Shown here piece after piece: positions 52,012 through 61,432 of a DNA stretch of 64,000 nt. Numbering within the stretch: the stretch's first letter is position 1; every line of letters starts with the position of its first letter. The DNA comes from Natrinema salaciae. Lineage in GTDB: Archaea > Halobacteriota > Halobacteria > Halobacteriales > Natrialbaceae. The notes below the pieces were generated by a model. That model did no database searches and had not been told where the DNA came from. It saw nothing but the letters and a program-made list of their open reading frames with translations. The position numbers were made by a program, and so were the translations under genes. Location: contig NZ_FOFD01000006.1 of the NCBI RefSeq assembly GCF_900110865.1, positions 62,001 to 126,000 of the forward strand, given 5' to 3'.

Positions 52012-53196
52012 ATGACCGGCGACGACGAGCTCGACGTGGCCGTCGGCGCGGACGCGTTCACTCGGGAGGGAACCGGGCTCGAGGTGGCGGTCGTCGGTGC
52101 AGGAGCCGTCGGCGCGACCGCAGCGTACGACCTCGCCCGCGAGGGGGCGGACGTGACCCTCTACGACCGCGGCAGCGTCGCGAGCGACGCGACTGGCCGA
52201 GCAGCGGGCATCTGCTACGACGCCTTCGCGGACGAGCTCGACGCCGAGATTGCCAGCGACGCGATCGAACGGTTCCGCGCGCTCTCGGGCGACGACACGT
52301 TCCCGTTCGTCGAGTGTCCCTACGTCTGGCTCGCCCGCGAGGGCGACGCCGATCGGGCGGACGCCGTCCGCGAACAGGTGCGACGGATGCAGGCCAACGA
52401 CGTCGTGGCCTTCGAGATGGACGGCGACGCGCTCGCGGATCGGTTCCCCGCCCTGCGAACCGACGACGTCGCGGTCGCGGGGATCGCCGGCGGCGCTGGC
52501 TATACCGATCCCGCCGAGTACGCGGCCTGTCTCGCGGCCGCAGCCACCGGCGCGGGGGCTACCCTCGAGACCGAGACCCCGGTCGACGTTCGAACCGATC
52601 CCGCTCGAGTGGTCCGTCCCGACGGCGAGACCCACGAGGTCGACGCGGTGCTCGTGACCGCCGGTGCGCGCACGAAGGAACTACTCGCGAACGCGGGGAT
52701 CTCCCTCGCCGTGAAACCGTACCGCGTGCAGGCGCTCGTCGCTGACGGCGACCTCGCGGAGCCGATGTGTTACGACGCGAGCGGCGACTTCTACCTGCGA
52801 CCGCACGCCGGCGGTTTCCTCGCCGGCGACGGCACCGAGGAGCGCGAGGCCGACCCCGACGCCTACGATCGGGACGCCGATCCGGCGTTCGCCGAGGAGC
52901 TCACGGCGCGGGTCGCACACCGGGTCCCCGCTCTCGCGGAGAGCGAACTCGAGCGGGCGTGGGCCGGTCTCTGTACGGCGACGCCGGACAGGGATCCGCT
53001 GGTCGGTGCTGTCGCCGACGGGCTCTACGTCGCGACCGGGTTCCAGGGCCACGGCTTCATGCGCGCGCCGGCGATCGGACAGCGACTCGCGGAAGAAATA
53101 CTCGGCGGATCGGGGATCGACGCGTTCGACCCGACGCGGTTCGACGGCGACGAGTCGTTCGACGTCGTCGAGGGAATGGCACTCGATCGGAACTGA
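52012..53196 (+). CDS. FAD-dependent oxidoreductase (DAO family)
   Basis: 394 aa. LEVAVVGAGAVGATAAYDLA (near 24) is the dinucleotide-binding motif, followed by GRAAGICYD. The C-terminal LYVATGFQGHGFMRAPAIGQ (near 340) is the conserved flavin-binding end of glycine/D-amino-acid oxidase-type enzymes. Substrate unknown. It is convergent with hsp20, 1 base between stops. About 270 gene-free bases lie upstream. Confidence 0.82.
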   Translation: MTGDDELDVAVGADAFTREGTGLEVAVVGAGAVGATAAYDLAREGADVTLYDRGSVASDATGRAAGICYDAFADELDAEIASDAIERFRALSGDDTFPFVECPYVWLAREGDADRADAVREQVRRMQANDVVAFEMDGDALADRFPALRTDDVAVAGIAGGAGYTDPAEYAACLAAAATGAGATLETETPVDVRTDPARVVRPDGETHEVDAVLVTAGARTKELLANAGISLAVKPYRVQALVADGDLAEPMCYDASGDFYLRPHAGGFLAGDGTEEREADPDAYDRDADPAFAEELTARVAHRVPALAESELERAWAGLCTATPDRDPLVGAVADGLYVATGFQGHGFMRAPAIGQRLAEEILGGSGIDAFDPTRFDGDESFDVVEGMALDRN

Positions 53197-53197
53197 C

Positions 53198-53698
53198 TCA
53201 GTCGTCGATGGTGACCGGTCCCGTTTCCGTCCCCGAACCCTGCTCGCGGTCCGATTCGGCCGCGGACCCGTCGGTCGCCTCGAGTCCGTCCGCGGTCTCG
53301 CTCTCGTCGGCGTCGCCGATCGACGAGCCCTTCGGAATGTCGACGCTCAGCGTTCCCGTCTCGCTGAGCCGCGCCGTTCCGGCGTCCGGATCGACGACCG
53401 CGTCGCTCGGTAACTCGGCGTCGCCGGAGAGCGACATCCCGCGGCCGGGAAATCGCATCTCGTGCCCCTCGTGAAACTGCCTGAACCGGTCGATCCGGAT
53501 CCTGACGTTCCCGTCGAGGTAGCGGACCTGAACGTCGTCCGGTTCGGCACCGGGTGCGTCGAAGACGACCCGATAGGAGGTTTCGTTTTCGAGGATGTCG
53601 ACGGGGAGCGAGCGGTAGTTCTGGACGCGGCCGTTCGCGCGGCCGACCTGTCGGTAGAGGGCGTCTCCGAGCGACGAACCGATGTCTTTGATGGTCAC
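53198..53698 (-). CDS. Hsp20/alpha-crystallin-type small heat-shock protein
   Basis: 166 aa. Alpha-crystallin core VDILENETSYRVVFDAPGAE then DDVQVRYLDGNVRIRIDRF, with the conserved GTLSVDIPKG near 128. A long acidic C-terminal tail follows. Cytoplasmic chaperone. Confidence 0.8.
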   Translation of the reverse strand: MTIKDIGSSLGDALYRQVGRANGRVQNYRSLPVDILENETSYRVVFDAPGAEPDDVQVRYLDGNVRIRIDRFRQFHEGHEMRFPGRGMSLSGDAELPSDAVVDPDAGTARLSETGTLSVDIPKGSSIGDADESETADGLEATDGSAAESDREQGSGTETGPVTIDD

Positions 53699-53897
53699 GG
53701 GGTGTCACCCCGGACGGTGCGCGTGGCGGCGGTCGCGGGGACCGAGAGAAGGACCTGACAATGCATGGAAGGCATGACCGTATCGATGGCTATGATATCG
53801 CCGTTGATATCCCTTTCGACGGATTCAAAAGAAACGTCTGACGGATGCGCCCGTTTTCGGGACGCCTCCCTCGACCGAGCGGGCTCCACCGCACCGG

Positions 53898-54056
53898 TCA
53901 AAGTTCGACCCGCTCGAGACAGTCGGTTCCCCCGCAGACCGGACACGACAGCTCCGTGATGTCGAACTCGTCGGGGACGTCGTACGTGTAGTGGTTCTCG
54001 AAGAGGTCGAGAAAACAGTCCTCGGCGGTACAGACGATCTCTTCCGTCGGCGGCAT
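53898..54056 (-). CDS. Small zinc-finger protein
   Basis: 52 aa from ATG 54056. VCTAEDC (near 8) and CPVCGGTDC (near 41) form a four-Cys zinc ribbon. Short zinc-finger proteins of this kind are common in haloarchaea. Role unknown. Confidence 0.7.
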   Translation of the reverse strand: MPPTEEIVCTAEDCFLDLFENHYTYDVPDEFDITELSCPVCGGTDCLERVEL

Positions 54057-54217
54057 ACGCGGCCCTTGGTGGGCCGAACTAATCAACATTGGCTTCACCC
54101 ACGACGACTGCAGGCATCGGCGGGCATCGGCGTCGCCACCGCCTCGCTCGTGGTCTCGGACCGATCGACCGACGCCGTGTAGTCATCGTTTTACCCCTCG
54201 AGGCGCTATCGGGAGCC

Positions 54218-55945
54218 ATGACTGCCCCCGAGACGCTGTCGGTGACGATCGTCGATGGCTACGTCGACGAGCCCGCACACTTCGGGGTGCCGCCGTACAT
54301 CTCGACGTATCCGCGGTACGTCGCGGGCGCGCTCGTGGATGCGGGCGTCCCCCGCGAGACGATCACCTACCATACGATCGACCGGCTTCGCGACGAGCCC
54401 GACTATTGGCGGGACGTCGACGAGGCCGATCTCCTGATCTACCTCGGCGGGATGACCGTTCCCGGCAAGTACGTCGGTGGCACGCCGGCCGAGCCGGACG
54501 AGGTTCGCAAGCTCGCCTGGACCGCCGACGGGACGAGCCTGATGGGCGGCCCCGTCAAGTTCGGCGTCGGCGACGAGAACGCCGGCGCGACCGAGACCGA
54601 ACGTCAGGACCTCGACTTCGATTTCGTCGCCAAGGGTGACGTCGAGGCCGCCGTCTACGACCTCGTCGAGAGCGGGCTCGAGGGGTTCAACAACCGAATG
54701 CGGGACATCGACGAGGTGTCGCGGTGGGCCCGGGAGGGTGCGTTCGTCGTCGAGCAACACCCCAACCACCCCGACTACCTCATCGCCGAACTCGAGACCT
54801 CTCGCGGCTGCGCGTACCGCTGCTCGTTCTGTACGGAACCGCTCTACGGCAACCCGTCGTTCCGGCCGCCGCCGACCGTCGTCGGCGAGGTCGACGCGCT
54901 CTCCGACTACGGCGTCACACACTTCCGGCTCGGTCGGCAGGCCGACATCCTCGCCTACGGCGGCGACGGCGAAGCACCCAACCCGGACGCCCTTCGGCAG
55001 CTCTACAGCGGGATTCGCGACGTCGCGCCCGACCTCGAGACGCTCCACCTGGACAATATGAACCCGATCACGATCGTGGAGTGGCCCGAGAAGAGCCGGG
55101 AGGGGATCCGGATCATCGCCGAGCACAACACGCCCGGCGACACGGCCGCGTTCGGCCTCGAGTCGGCCGACCCGGTCGTCCAGGAGGAGAACAACCTGAA
55201 CGTCACTGCCGAGGAGTGTTTCCAGGCGGTGCGGATCGTCAACGAGGAAGCCGGCTGGCGGCCCGGTGGGGACCCCGACGCCGCGCCCACCTTCGGGCAA
55301 GACGCCCCCAACCGACTCCCCAAGCTGCTCCCCGGGATCAACCTCCTGCACGGACTCAAGGGCGAACGCGAGGAGACCTACGAGCGCAATCGCGCGTTCC
55401 TCCAGCGCGTCTACGACGAGGGCTACATGCTCCGCCGGATCAACATCCGGCAGGTGATGGCCTTCGACGGGACCGAGATGAGTGAGACGGGAGCCGAGAT
55501 CGCCAACGAGCACAAGAAACTGTTCAAACGGTACAAAAAGCGCGTTCGCGAGGAGATCGACAACCCGATGCTCGAGCGGGTCGCCCCTCCGGGGACCGTC
55601 CTCCCGGACGTCCACCTCGAGTACCACCAGGACGGCAAGACGTTCGGCCGTCAACTCGGCACCTATCCCCTCCTGGTTGGGGTGCCCGGCGAGCGCGAAC
55701 TCGGACGGACGATCGACGTCGCGGTCGTCGACCACGGCTATCGCTCCGTCACCGGCGTCCCCTATCCGCTGGATCTCAACGCGGCCTCGATGGACGAACT
55801 CACCGCCATCCCCGGCATCGGCGACAGCACCGCCGGGGACATCGTCGTCAATCGCCCCTACGAGGCGGTCGCCGACGCCGACCTCGAGACCGCGTTCGAC
55901 CTCTCCCGATTCGTCACGACGCGGCCGCTCGAGCCCGCGGACTGA
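54218..55945 (+). CDS. Radical SAM protein with C-terminal helix-hairpin-helix
   Basis: 575 aa from ATG 54218. CAYRCSFC (near 204) is the CxxxCxxC site for the SAM-binding 4Fe-4S cluster, in a TIM-barrel context (TSRGCAYRCSFCTEPLYG). The C-terminus carries a DNA-binding-like HhH unit, MDELTAIPGIGDSTAGDIVV (near 528). Conserved in archaea; reaction unknown. A nucleic-acid substrate is suggested by the HhH domain. Confidence 0.85.
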   Translation: MTAPETLSVTIVDGYVDEPAHFGVPPYISTYPRYVAGALVDAGVPRETITYHTIDRLRDEPDYWRDVDEADLLIYLGGMTVPGKYVGGTPAEPDEVRKLAWTADGTSLMGGPVKFGVGDENAGATETERQDLDFDFVAKGDVEAAVYDLVESGLEGFNNRMRDIDEVSRWAREGAFVVEQHPNHPDYLIAELETSRGCAYRCSFCTEPLYGNPSFRPPPTVVGEVDALSDYGVTHFRLGRQADILAYGGDGEAPNPDALRQLYSGIRDVAPDLETLHLDNMNPITIVEWPEKSREGIRIIAEHNTPGDTAAFGLESADPVVQEENNLNVTAEECFQAVRIVNEEAGWRPGGDPDAAPTFGQDAPNRLPKLLPGINLLHGLKGEREETYERNRAFLQRVYDEGYMLRRINIRQVMAFDGTEMSETGAEIANEHKKLFKRYKKRVREEIDNPMLERVAPPGTVLPDVHLEYHQDGKTFGRQLGTYPLLVGVPGERELGRTIDVAVVDHGYRSVTGVPYPLDLNAASMDELTAIPGIGDSTAGDIVVNRPYEAVADADLETAFDLSRFVTTRPLEPAD

Positions 55946-56128
55946 GTCCAGCGCGTTCCATCGCGTCGGCGGGTTCCGCGACCACCTCGAGGGACGAGAC
56001 GTTCGGAAGGCGGTTGCCCTCGATCCTCCGATGTTGGTCCGTACTGCGGACATTTCCCGCCAATCGATGGTTCGGTGTCGGTAGTTCTATTATGGATGGG
56101 AATCTGCACTGAAATAGAGGGTCTACCT

Positions 56129-56539
56129 GTGGAGATATCTGAAAAATTGCTGTGTCTGTTCAGTACGGACGTTTCGGAAGAGGAGGATCGGTACGTCATC
56201 GAGGTTCCGCGTCAGGAAGTCGAGACCGGTGATATCGACCCCGGTGAGGTTTATCGCGTCGCGCTCATCTCGCGCGAGGACGACAGCGGTGCCGACGAGG
56301 GGTCGGCCAGTGCCGCGCCCCAGAGCGCGCCGTCGGAGCCGCAGCCACCGGTCGACGTCGGCGAAACGCGCTACGTCGAGATCGAAGACATCGGGAAACA
56401 GGGCGACGGAATCGCCCGCGTCGAACGCGGGTACGTCATCATCGTTCCCGGTGCCGACGTCGGCGAACGCGTCAAGATCGAAGTTACCGAAGTCAAGTCG
56501 AACTTCGCGGTCGGCGAGATCATCGAGGAGACGTTCTAA
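56129..56539 (+). CDS. TRAM-domain protein
   Basis: 136 aa from GTG 56129, chosen because MEISEKLLCLFSTDVSEEED matches the usual haloarchaeal N-terminus. The C-terminal TRAM domain (RYVEIEDIGKQGDGIARVER, then GYVIIVPGADVGERVKIEVT) binds RNA. A polar linker sits between. Archaeal single-TRAM proteins act as RNA chaperones. Confidence 0.8.
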   Translation: MEISEKLLCLFSTDVSEEEDRYVIEVPRQEVETGDIDPGEVYRVALISREDDSGADEGSASAAPQSAPSEPQPPVDVGETRYVEIEDIGKQGDGIARVERGYVIIVPGADVGERVKIEVTEVKSNFAVGEIIEETF

Positions 56540-56737
56540 CGCGCCTTTTTGTGCGAGGAGCTGGCGAAGCCGACCCGCGCGCAAAAATCTAGGACGAAAA
56601 ACGGCCGAGCGTGCCAGAGATGCGCTCGGAGAAACGGCGCGAACCGCGTCGTACAGCGGCTTCTCGCGCGTCTCCGATCGATTCGCACACGTCGACTTCT
56701 CCGTTCGCCGCTCGAGTTACACCGTTCTGAACCCGTC

Positions 56738-57412
56738 TCACTCCTCGAGCGGCGTCCCGTCGACTCCCTTCGCGCCCTCGGAGTCGTGGACGACGACCTC
56801 GCCCGGGCCGGGATCGGCGGGTTCGTACTCGTCGCGGACCGCGATGGCCTCCTCGAGTTCCCGGACTGCCCGTTCTTTCAGCGCTCGAGCCAACGCTTCG
56901 GCGTCGTCTCGAGAGATGTCCCGGCCGAGACCCTCGCACTCGTGGGCGCGGACGACCCCAGCCTCGTCGACGGCCTCGCCCATCGGCTGGCTGGTGCCCG
57001 CCAGCGCGACGCTGAACGGATAGGTCCGGCAGATCAGCGGGCGGTCGTCGTGAGCGGCGCAGGCACCCACCCCTGCATCGTCTTCCTCGTAAAAGGTGCA
57101 GTCACCACAGCCGTCGGTCTGCAGGGCCCACTCGAAGGTCTCGCCCTCGAGGCCTCCTTCCTCCGTCTCCGAGAGTCCGTAGGGCATCGGCCGGGCGACG
57201 TCGCGCCAGTCGTCGTCGCCGGCGGCCCCGTCGCGCTCCTCGAGGTCGCGCACTTCGTCCGGGAACACCGTGGCGGTGTGGTCGTCGGCGTCGTCCCCCT
57301 TGCAGCAGGCTCCGCAACGGGTACACTCGAAGCCGATCGACTCGATCGCGTCCGCGAGGTCGGCGACGGCGAGCTGGCGTGCGTCTTCGAGTTCGGCTTC
57401 GAGCGATTGCAC
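56738..57412 (-). CDS. YkgJ-type Cys-cluster protein
   Basis: 224 aa. FECTRCGACCKGDD near 30, then CGDCTFYEEDDAGVGACAAH and RPLICRTYPF, which is the Cys pattern of the YkgJ family (zinc or Fe-S binding). Often called an Fe-S oxidoreductase. Function unknown. Confidence 0.8.
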   Translation of the reverse strand: MQSLEAELEDARQLAVADLADAIESIGFECTRCGACCKGDDADDHTATVFPDEVRDLEERDGAAGDDDWRDVARPMPYGLSETEEGGLEGETFEWALQTDGCGDCTFYEEDDAGVGACAAHDDRPLICRTYPFSVALAGTSQPMGEAVDEAGVVRAHECEGLGRDISRDDAEALARALKERAVRELEEAIAVRDEYEPADPGPGEVVVHDSEGAKGVDGTPLEE

Positions 57413-57442
57413 ACCTGAGGGGACGCCGCCGACGCGGAAAAG

Positions 57443-58255
57443 TCAGTCGTCCTCGTCCGCGGACGCGGACGCCCCCGCTCTCGCCGCCCGCTCGCCGTCC
57501 CACCGAACGCGTCCCTCGACGGCGAGCTTCTCGAGGTGGGCGACGACCGTCGCCCGCGCGAGGTCGCGCACGCCAGAGAGGTCCTTCTCGTAGGCCCCGT
57601 CGAGGACGTCGTCGAGGGTCTCGGCACCGCCGGCGACCGCGTCGAATACCCGCCGCTCGCGCTCGGCTCGGTGGGAGAGCAGTCGCTCGAGCGTCTCGCG
57701 GGGCGCGTCGATTTCGGGGCCGTGTCCCGGGTAGAGTGCCGGGGGAGCCGCCGCCCGGAGCCGACGCAACGTCGTCACGTACGCGCGCATGTCGCCCTCG
57801 GGCGCGCCGACGACGACGCTACCTTCGCGGACGGCACAGTCGCCACAGAGGACCGGGCCGCCGCGGCCGGCCTCGAGTGCGACGTGATCGGGCGCGTGGC
57901 CCGGCGCGTCGAGGACGCGGACGCACTCGTCGCCGAGGCGGATCGTCGCCCCCGGCACGAACGTGCGGTCGGGTTTGCGGCCCGTCGCGTCGCGAAATCG
58001 GTCGGTTCGCCCGTATCTGGCCCAGACCGTCGCGTCGGTCGCGGTCGCGTAGGCGTCGACGGCACCGACGTGATCGGGATGGGTGTGCGTGACGAGGATG
58101 TGCTCGACGGTTCGCTCGCGGACCAGTCGATCGAGTTCGTCGGTCCGCGCCGCCGGATCGACGAGAACCGCCGGATCGGTCCCGAGCAGGTAGGCGTTGG
58201 TATCGCCGCTCGGAGCGCGCGTGGCAACCGGAACGGAACGGGAAACGACATCCAT
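57443..58255 (-). CDS. MBL-fold hydrolase with C-terminal winged helix (LACTB2-like)
   Basis: 270 aa from ATG 58255. THTHPDHVGAVDAY (near 55) is the metal-binding HxHxDH motif; later ligands are in APGHAPDHVA and YPGHGPEI. The final 70 residues form a winged-helix-like domain (LARATVVAHLEKLAVEGRVR). This arrangement matches LACTB2-type nucleases or thioester hydrolases. A TATATC box lies upstream near 58285. Confidence 0.82.
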   Translation of the reverse strand: MDVVSRSVPVATRAPSGDTNAYLLGTDPAVLVDPAARTDELDRLVRERTVEHILVTHTHPDHVGAVDAYATATDATVWARYGRTDRFRDATGRKPDRTFVPGATIRLGDECVRVLDAPGHAPDHVALEAGRGGPVLCGDCAVREGSVVVGAPEGDMRAYVTTLRRLRAAAPPALYPGHGPEIDAPRETLERLLSHRAERERRVFDAVAGGAETLDDVLDGAYEKDLSGVRDLARATVVAHLEKLAVEGRVRWDGERAARAGASASADEDD

Positions 58256-58400
58256 AGGTCGACGTGACACCGAGCGAAAAAATGTATATCGGCGGCCGGC
58301 GGGTTCCCCGTGACCGCGTCGGCCGCGTCAGCGAGGGTTGCAGTGTGTTCAGCGCGACCAGTGTGACCAGTCTGACCGATGTGCCGGGTACCGTCGCGGG

Positions 58401-58682
58401 TCAGTTCTTGAGGTAGTACACCTGCTTGCGGGCGTCCCGGAAACTGTACCGGGAGCCGACGAGATCGACGTCCTCGAGACGATTGAGCGCGTAGCGAACG
58501 GTCCGGTCGGGAAGGAGCGATTCCTCGGCGAGTTGGCCCTGCGAGAGCGGCGAGTCGGTTTCCAGCACTTTCGCGACGAGTTTCGCACTCGGGGGCAGCT
58601 CTCGAAGCCGGTCGCGGTATTCCTCCTCGGACAGGGTTTCTTCGGCGGCAGTGGCGCGGTCCTCGGCTGTGCTCAGGCTCAT
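58401..58682 (-). CDS. MarR/winged-helix regulator
   Basis: 93 aa. LPPSAKLVAKVLETDSPLSQ, GQLAEESLLPDRTVRYALNR and LEDVDLVGSRYSF give a full winged helix. Conserved in haloarchaea as a MarR-type regulator. Confidence 0.8.
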   Translation of the reverse strand: MSLSTAEDRATAAEETLSEEEYRDRLRELPPSAKLVAKVLETDSPLSQGQLAEESLLPDRTVRYALNRLEDVDLVGSRYSFRDARKQVYYLKN

Positions 58683-58872
58683 ACGTACGTCAGCGGAATC
58701 GTCGATGGTAAAGCTTCCCTATATGTGGATACGAATAATGCAGTTTGTATAAGGCATATGAATGAGGTATTAACACGAATCCAGAAACGCGTCGATTCCG
58801 CGACGTTCGGGAGTGAGACCGCGGGACTCGCTGTCGACTGCGACGGGATTCCGTCAGCGGACTCCAGTATCG

Positions 58873-58880
58873 TTTTATCC
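58873..58880 (+). promoter_or_regulatory. TATA element of the 58906 methyltransferase
   Basis: TTTTATCC sits about 29 bases before GTG 58906 and supports a leaderless start there rather than at upstream in-frame codons. Confidence 0.45.
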
Positions 58881-58905
58881 TATCACAACAGTAGGTTCGC
58901 CCAGT

Positions 58906-59613
58906 GTGAAAGGACAGGAGTGGTACCAGGCCGACGACATCGCTGAGGAGTACGACGACAAGCGGTTCTCCCGGGGCGGACAGCTGATCGACCGCCGGGA
59001 GAAGGAGGCCGTCCTCGAGGCTATCATGCCGGTCGAGGACCGAAAGGTCCTCGAGATCGCCTGTGGTACCGGGCGGTTTACGGTCATGCTGGCCCATCAG
59101 GGCGCCGACGTCGTCGGACTCGATATCTCGGCGGCGATGTTACAGCAAGGGCGACGGAAAGCGCGGAACGCCGACGTCACGGGAACGCTCGACTTCCTCC
59201 GGGGCGACGCGGGGCGGCTGCCGTTCCCGGACGATCACTTCGACACCGTCGTCGCGATGCGGTTCTTCCATCTCGCGGACGATCCTCAGGCGTTCCTCCA
59301 GGAGATGCGACGGGTCTCCCGCGATCAGATCGTCTTCGACACGTTCAACCGGTTCTCGACGCGGAGCGTCTACAACTGGGCGCTTCCGATGGGGTCGCGG
59401 CTCTACTCGAAGAGCGAAGTCGCGGTGCTCCTCGCGAAGACCGACCTGACGCTCGTCGACGTCGAGGACGACTTCCTCCTGCCGTACGGGCTCTATCGGT
59501 CGATCCCTAACGGACTCGCGTCGCCGCTCCGAGCGCTCGACAAGACGATTGGCGAACTCCCGGTCACCGATCACTTCGCGTCGGTGTCGTACTGGAACGC
59601 GCGCGTTCGCTGA
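58906..59613 (+). CDS. Class I SAM-dependent methyltransferase
   Basis: 235 aa from GTG 58906. VLEIACGTGRFTVMLAHQGA (near 45) is motif I, with GLDISAAML (motif II), FLRGDAGRLPFPDDHFDTVV (motif III/IV) and MRFFHLADDP. Small-molecule (UbiE/MenG-like) methyltransferase fold; substrate unknown. It precedes the glycosyltransferase. Confidence 0.8.
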   Translation: MKGQEWYQADDIAEEYDDKRFSRGGQLIDRREKEAVLEAIMPVEDRKVLEIACGTGRFTVMLAHQGADVVGLDISAAMLQQGRRKARNADVTGTLDFLRGDAGRLPFPDDHFDTVVAMRFFHLADDPQAFLQEMRRVSRDQIVFDTFNRFSTRSVYNWALPMGSRLYSKSEVAVLLAKTDLTLVDVEDDFLLPYGLYRSIPNGLASPLRALDKTIGELPVTDHFASVSYWNARVR

Positions 59614-59665
59614 TCTCTCGAGTCGAATCCAATCTATTTACTATCAGGAGCCCGTATCGAACGGT

Positions 59666-60565
59666 ATGGAGCTCTCGGTAGTCGTGTCGACGCTCAACGA
59701 CCGGGAGCGATTACTGTCCTGTCTCGACGCCCTCGCGGAGCGGACGCCGTCCTCGACCGAGATCATCGTCGTCAACGGTCCCTCTTCGGACGGGACGACG
59801 GGCGTCGTCCGGGAGCGGGATGACGTCGACGTTCTTGTCGAGATCTCGGAACGGAACTCCGGCGTCTCCCGGAACGCCGGCTTCGAACTCGCCACGGGTG
59901 ACGTCGTCGCCTTCCTCGACGGCGAGTACGCGATCGACCACAGCTGGTATTCGGCTATCGACGAGTCGCTGGACGACGGAACGGCCGTCGTCACCGGCCC
60001 CGTCACCGGCGGTCCGATCGGGACGGAACTGCAGTCGTCGCGGCGGATCGCCGGGCAGACGGTCTCTCACTTCCACGGCGACAACGTCGCCTTCGAGCGG
60101 TCGGTCTTCGAGTCTCTGGACGGGTTCGACGAGTACGTCGTGACGGGGAGCGAGCGCGACTGTGCCCACCGCGTGGCCGGGCTCGGCTACGAGGTATCGT
60201 GGGCGGCGACGATGGCCGCTCGCTGTGAGGTCGGGACCGACGGCGGCCGGGCCGATCCCGACTGGGGCGCGACCTACCGGTCGCTGTCCTATCGACTGAT
60301 GAAGAACTACGGGCCGCGACCGACCGTTCTCGCGCGGACCGCCGGCAGCGCGCTCCGGGACGGTGCCGACGGCGTTCGCCGGCTGGCCTCCGGCGAGGCG
60401 ACGCCGACGGGCTGGGTATCCGACGGGGCCGACGTGATCACGAACGTTACGCGCGGGCTCTGGGACGGCGTTCGCGCCCGCTACACCGATCGATCGCCCC
60501 GGCGAAACCCCAACGGCCTCTCGACGCGCCACGACCGGGCGGTTCGCGTCTACGACCGGCGCTGA
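59666..60565 (+). CDS. Family 2 glycosyltransferase
   Basis: 299 aa from ATG 59666. LSVVVSTLNDRERLLSCLDA at the N-terminus, RNSGVSRNAGFELATGDVVA (near 71) and FLDGEYAIDHSW (a DxD-like site) give the GT-A fold. GDNVAFERSVFESLDGFDE near 148 fits the acceptor region. No membrane helices. Probably surface glycan or lipid glycosylation. Confidence 0.82.
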   Translation: MELSVVVSTLNDRERLLSCLDALAERTPSSTEIIVVNGPSSDGTTGVVRERDDVDVLVEISERNSGVSRNAGFELATGDVVAFLDGEYAIDHSWYSAIDESLDDGTAVVTGPVTGGPIGTELQSSRRIAGQTVSHFHGDNVAFERSVFESLDGFDEYVVTGSERDCAHRVAGLGYEVSWAATMAARCEVGTDGGRADPDWGATYRSLSYRLMKNYGPRPTVLARTAGSALRDGADGVRRLASGEATPTGWVSDGADVITNVTRGLWDGVRARYTDRSPRRNPNGLSTRHDRAVRVYDRR

Positions 60566-60591
60566 CCGGCGACCGAACCGGTTTCGACCGC

Positions 60592-61380
60592 TCACTCGCC
60601 GCGGAACTCCGGCTCTCGATCCTCGAGGCGCGCCTCGAACCCCTCACGGTAGTCGTGGGTGTCGTCGAGTTCGAAGCCGAGCCGCCGCTCGTACTCGAGA
60701 CCCCGCTCGAGGGGCAGGTCGAAGGCGGCGTTGAGCGCTCGCTTTCCGTTTCGAAGCCCCAGTGGCGCGTTCGAACAGAGGTCGTCGGCGAAGGCTTTCG
60801 CCCGGTCGTCGACGGCGTCGGTGTCGACGACCTCGTGGACCAGTCCCATGTCGGCGGCGTCCTCGGGGTCGACGAACGCGCCGGTCAGGACGATCTCTTT
60901 CGCGTTCGAGAGGCCGACCAGCCGCGGGAGCCGCTGGGTCCCGCCGCCGTGGGGGAACGTGCCGAGCGCGACCTCGAGCAGGCCGTACTTCGCGTTCCGG
61001 CCGATGATCCGGAAGTCACAGGGAAGCGTGAGTTCGAACGCGCCCGCCGGTGCTGCGCGTTTGATACCGGCGACGACCGGCTGTCGGATCTCCTCGATCG
61101 CCGCGAGCACGTCGGGAAAGACGTCGCGATCGATCTCGGAATCCGGCTCGACGCGGTCGCGCATCATCTCGAGATCCATGCCGGCGGAGAAGACGGGCCC
61201 CTCGCCGAGCAGGGTGGCCGCGCGGACGTCGTCGGCCGCGTCGACCCGTTCGAAGGCCTCGACGAGGTCCGTCATGAGCGGGACGGTCATCGCGTTTCGC
61301 TTGTCGGGTCTCGAGAGATAGACGTCCGCTCGGTGGTCGTGCCAGTCGATTGTGACGAGTCCACTGCCAACGGATTCCAT
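60592..61380 (-). CDS. Enoyl-CoA hydratase/isomerase family protein
   Basis: 262 aa from ATG 61380. LSRPDKRNAMTVPLMTDLVE at the N-terminus, GPVFSAGMDLEMM (oxyanion hole) near 63 and GAFELTLPCDFRIIGRNAKY near 109 are crotonase signatures. The position of the usual catalytic Glu reads GTFPHGGGTQRLPRLVG, so the exact activity is open. Likely beta-oxidation. Confidence 0.85.
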   Translation of the reverse strand: MESVGSGLVTIDWHDHRADVYLSRPDKRNAMTVPLMTDLVEAFERVDAADDVRAATLLGEGPVFSAGMDLEMMRDRVEPDSEIDRDVFPDVLAAIEEIRQPVVAGIKRAAPAGAFELTLPCDFRIIGRNAKYGLLEVALGTFPHGGGTQRLPRLVGLSNAKEIVLTGAFVDPEDAADMGLVHEVVDTDAVDDRAKAFADDLCSNAPLGLRNGKRALNAAFDLPLERGLEYERRLGFELDDTHDYREGFEARLEDREPEFRGE

Positions 61381-61432
61381 GCGGAGACGGTCGCAGGCCA
61401 CGGTAATAATGGTCGGGTGCCGTACGGATCGA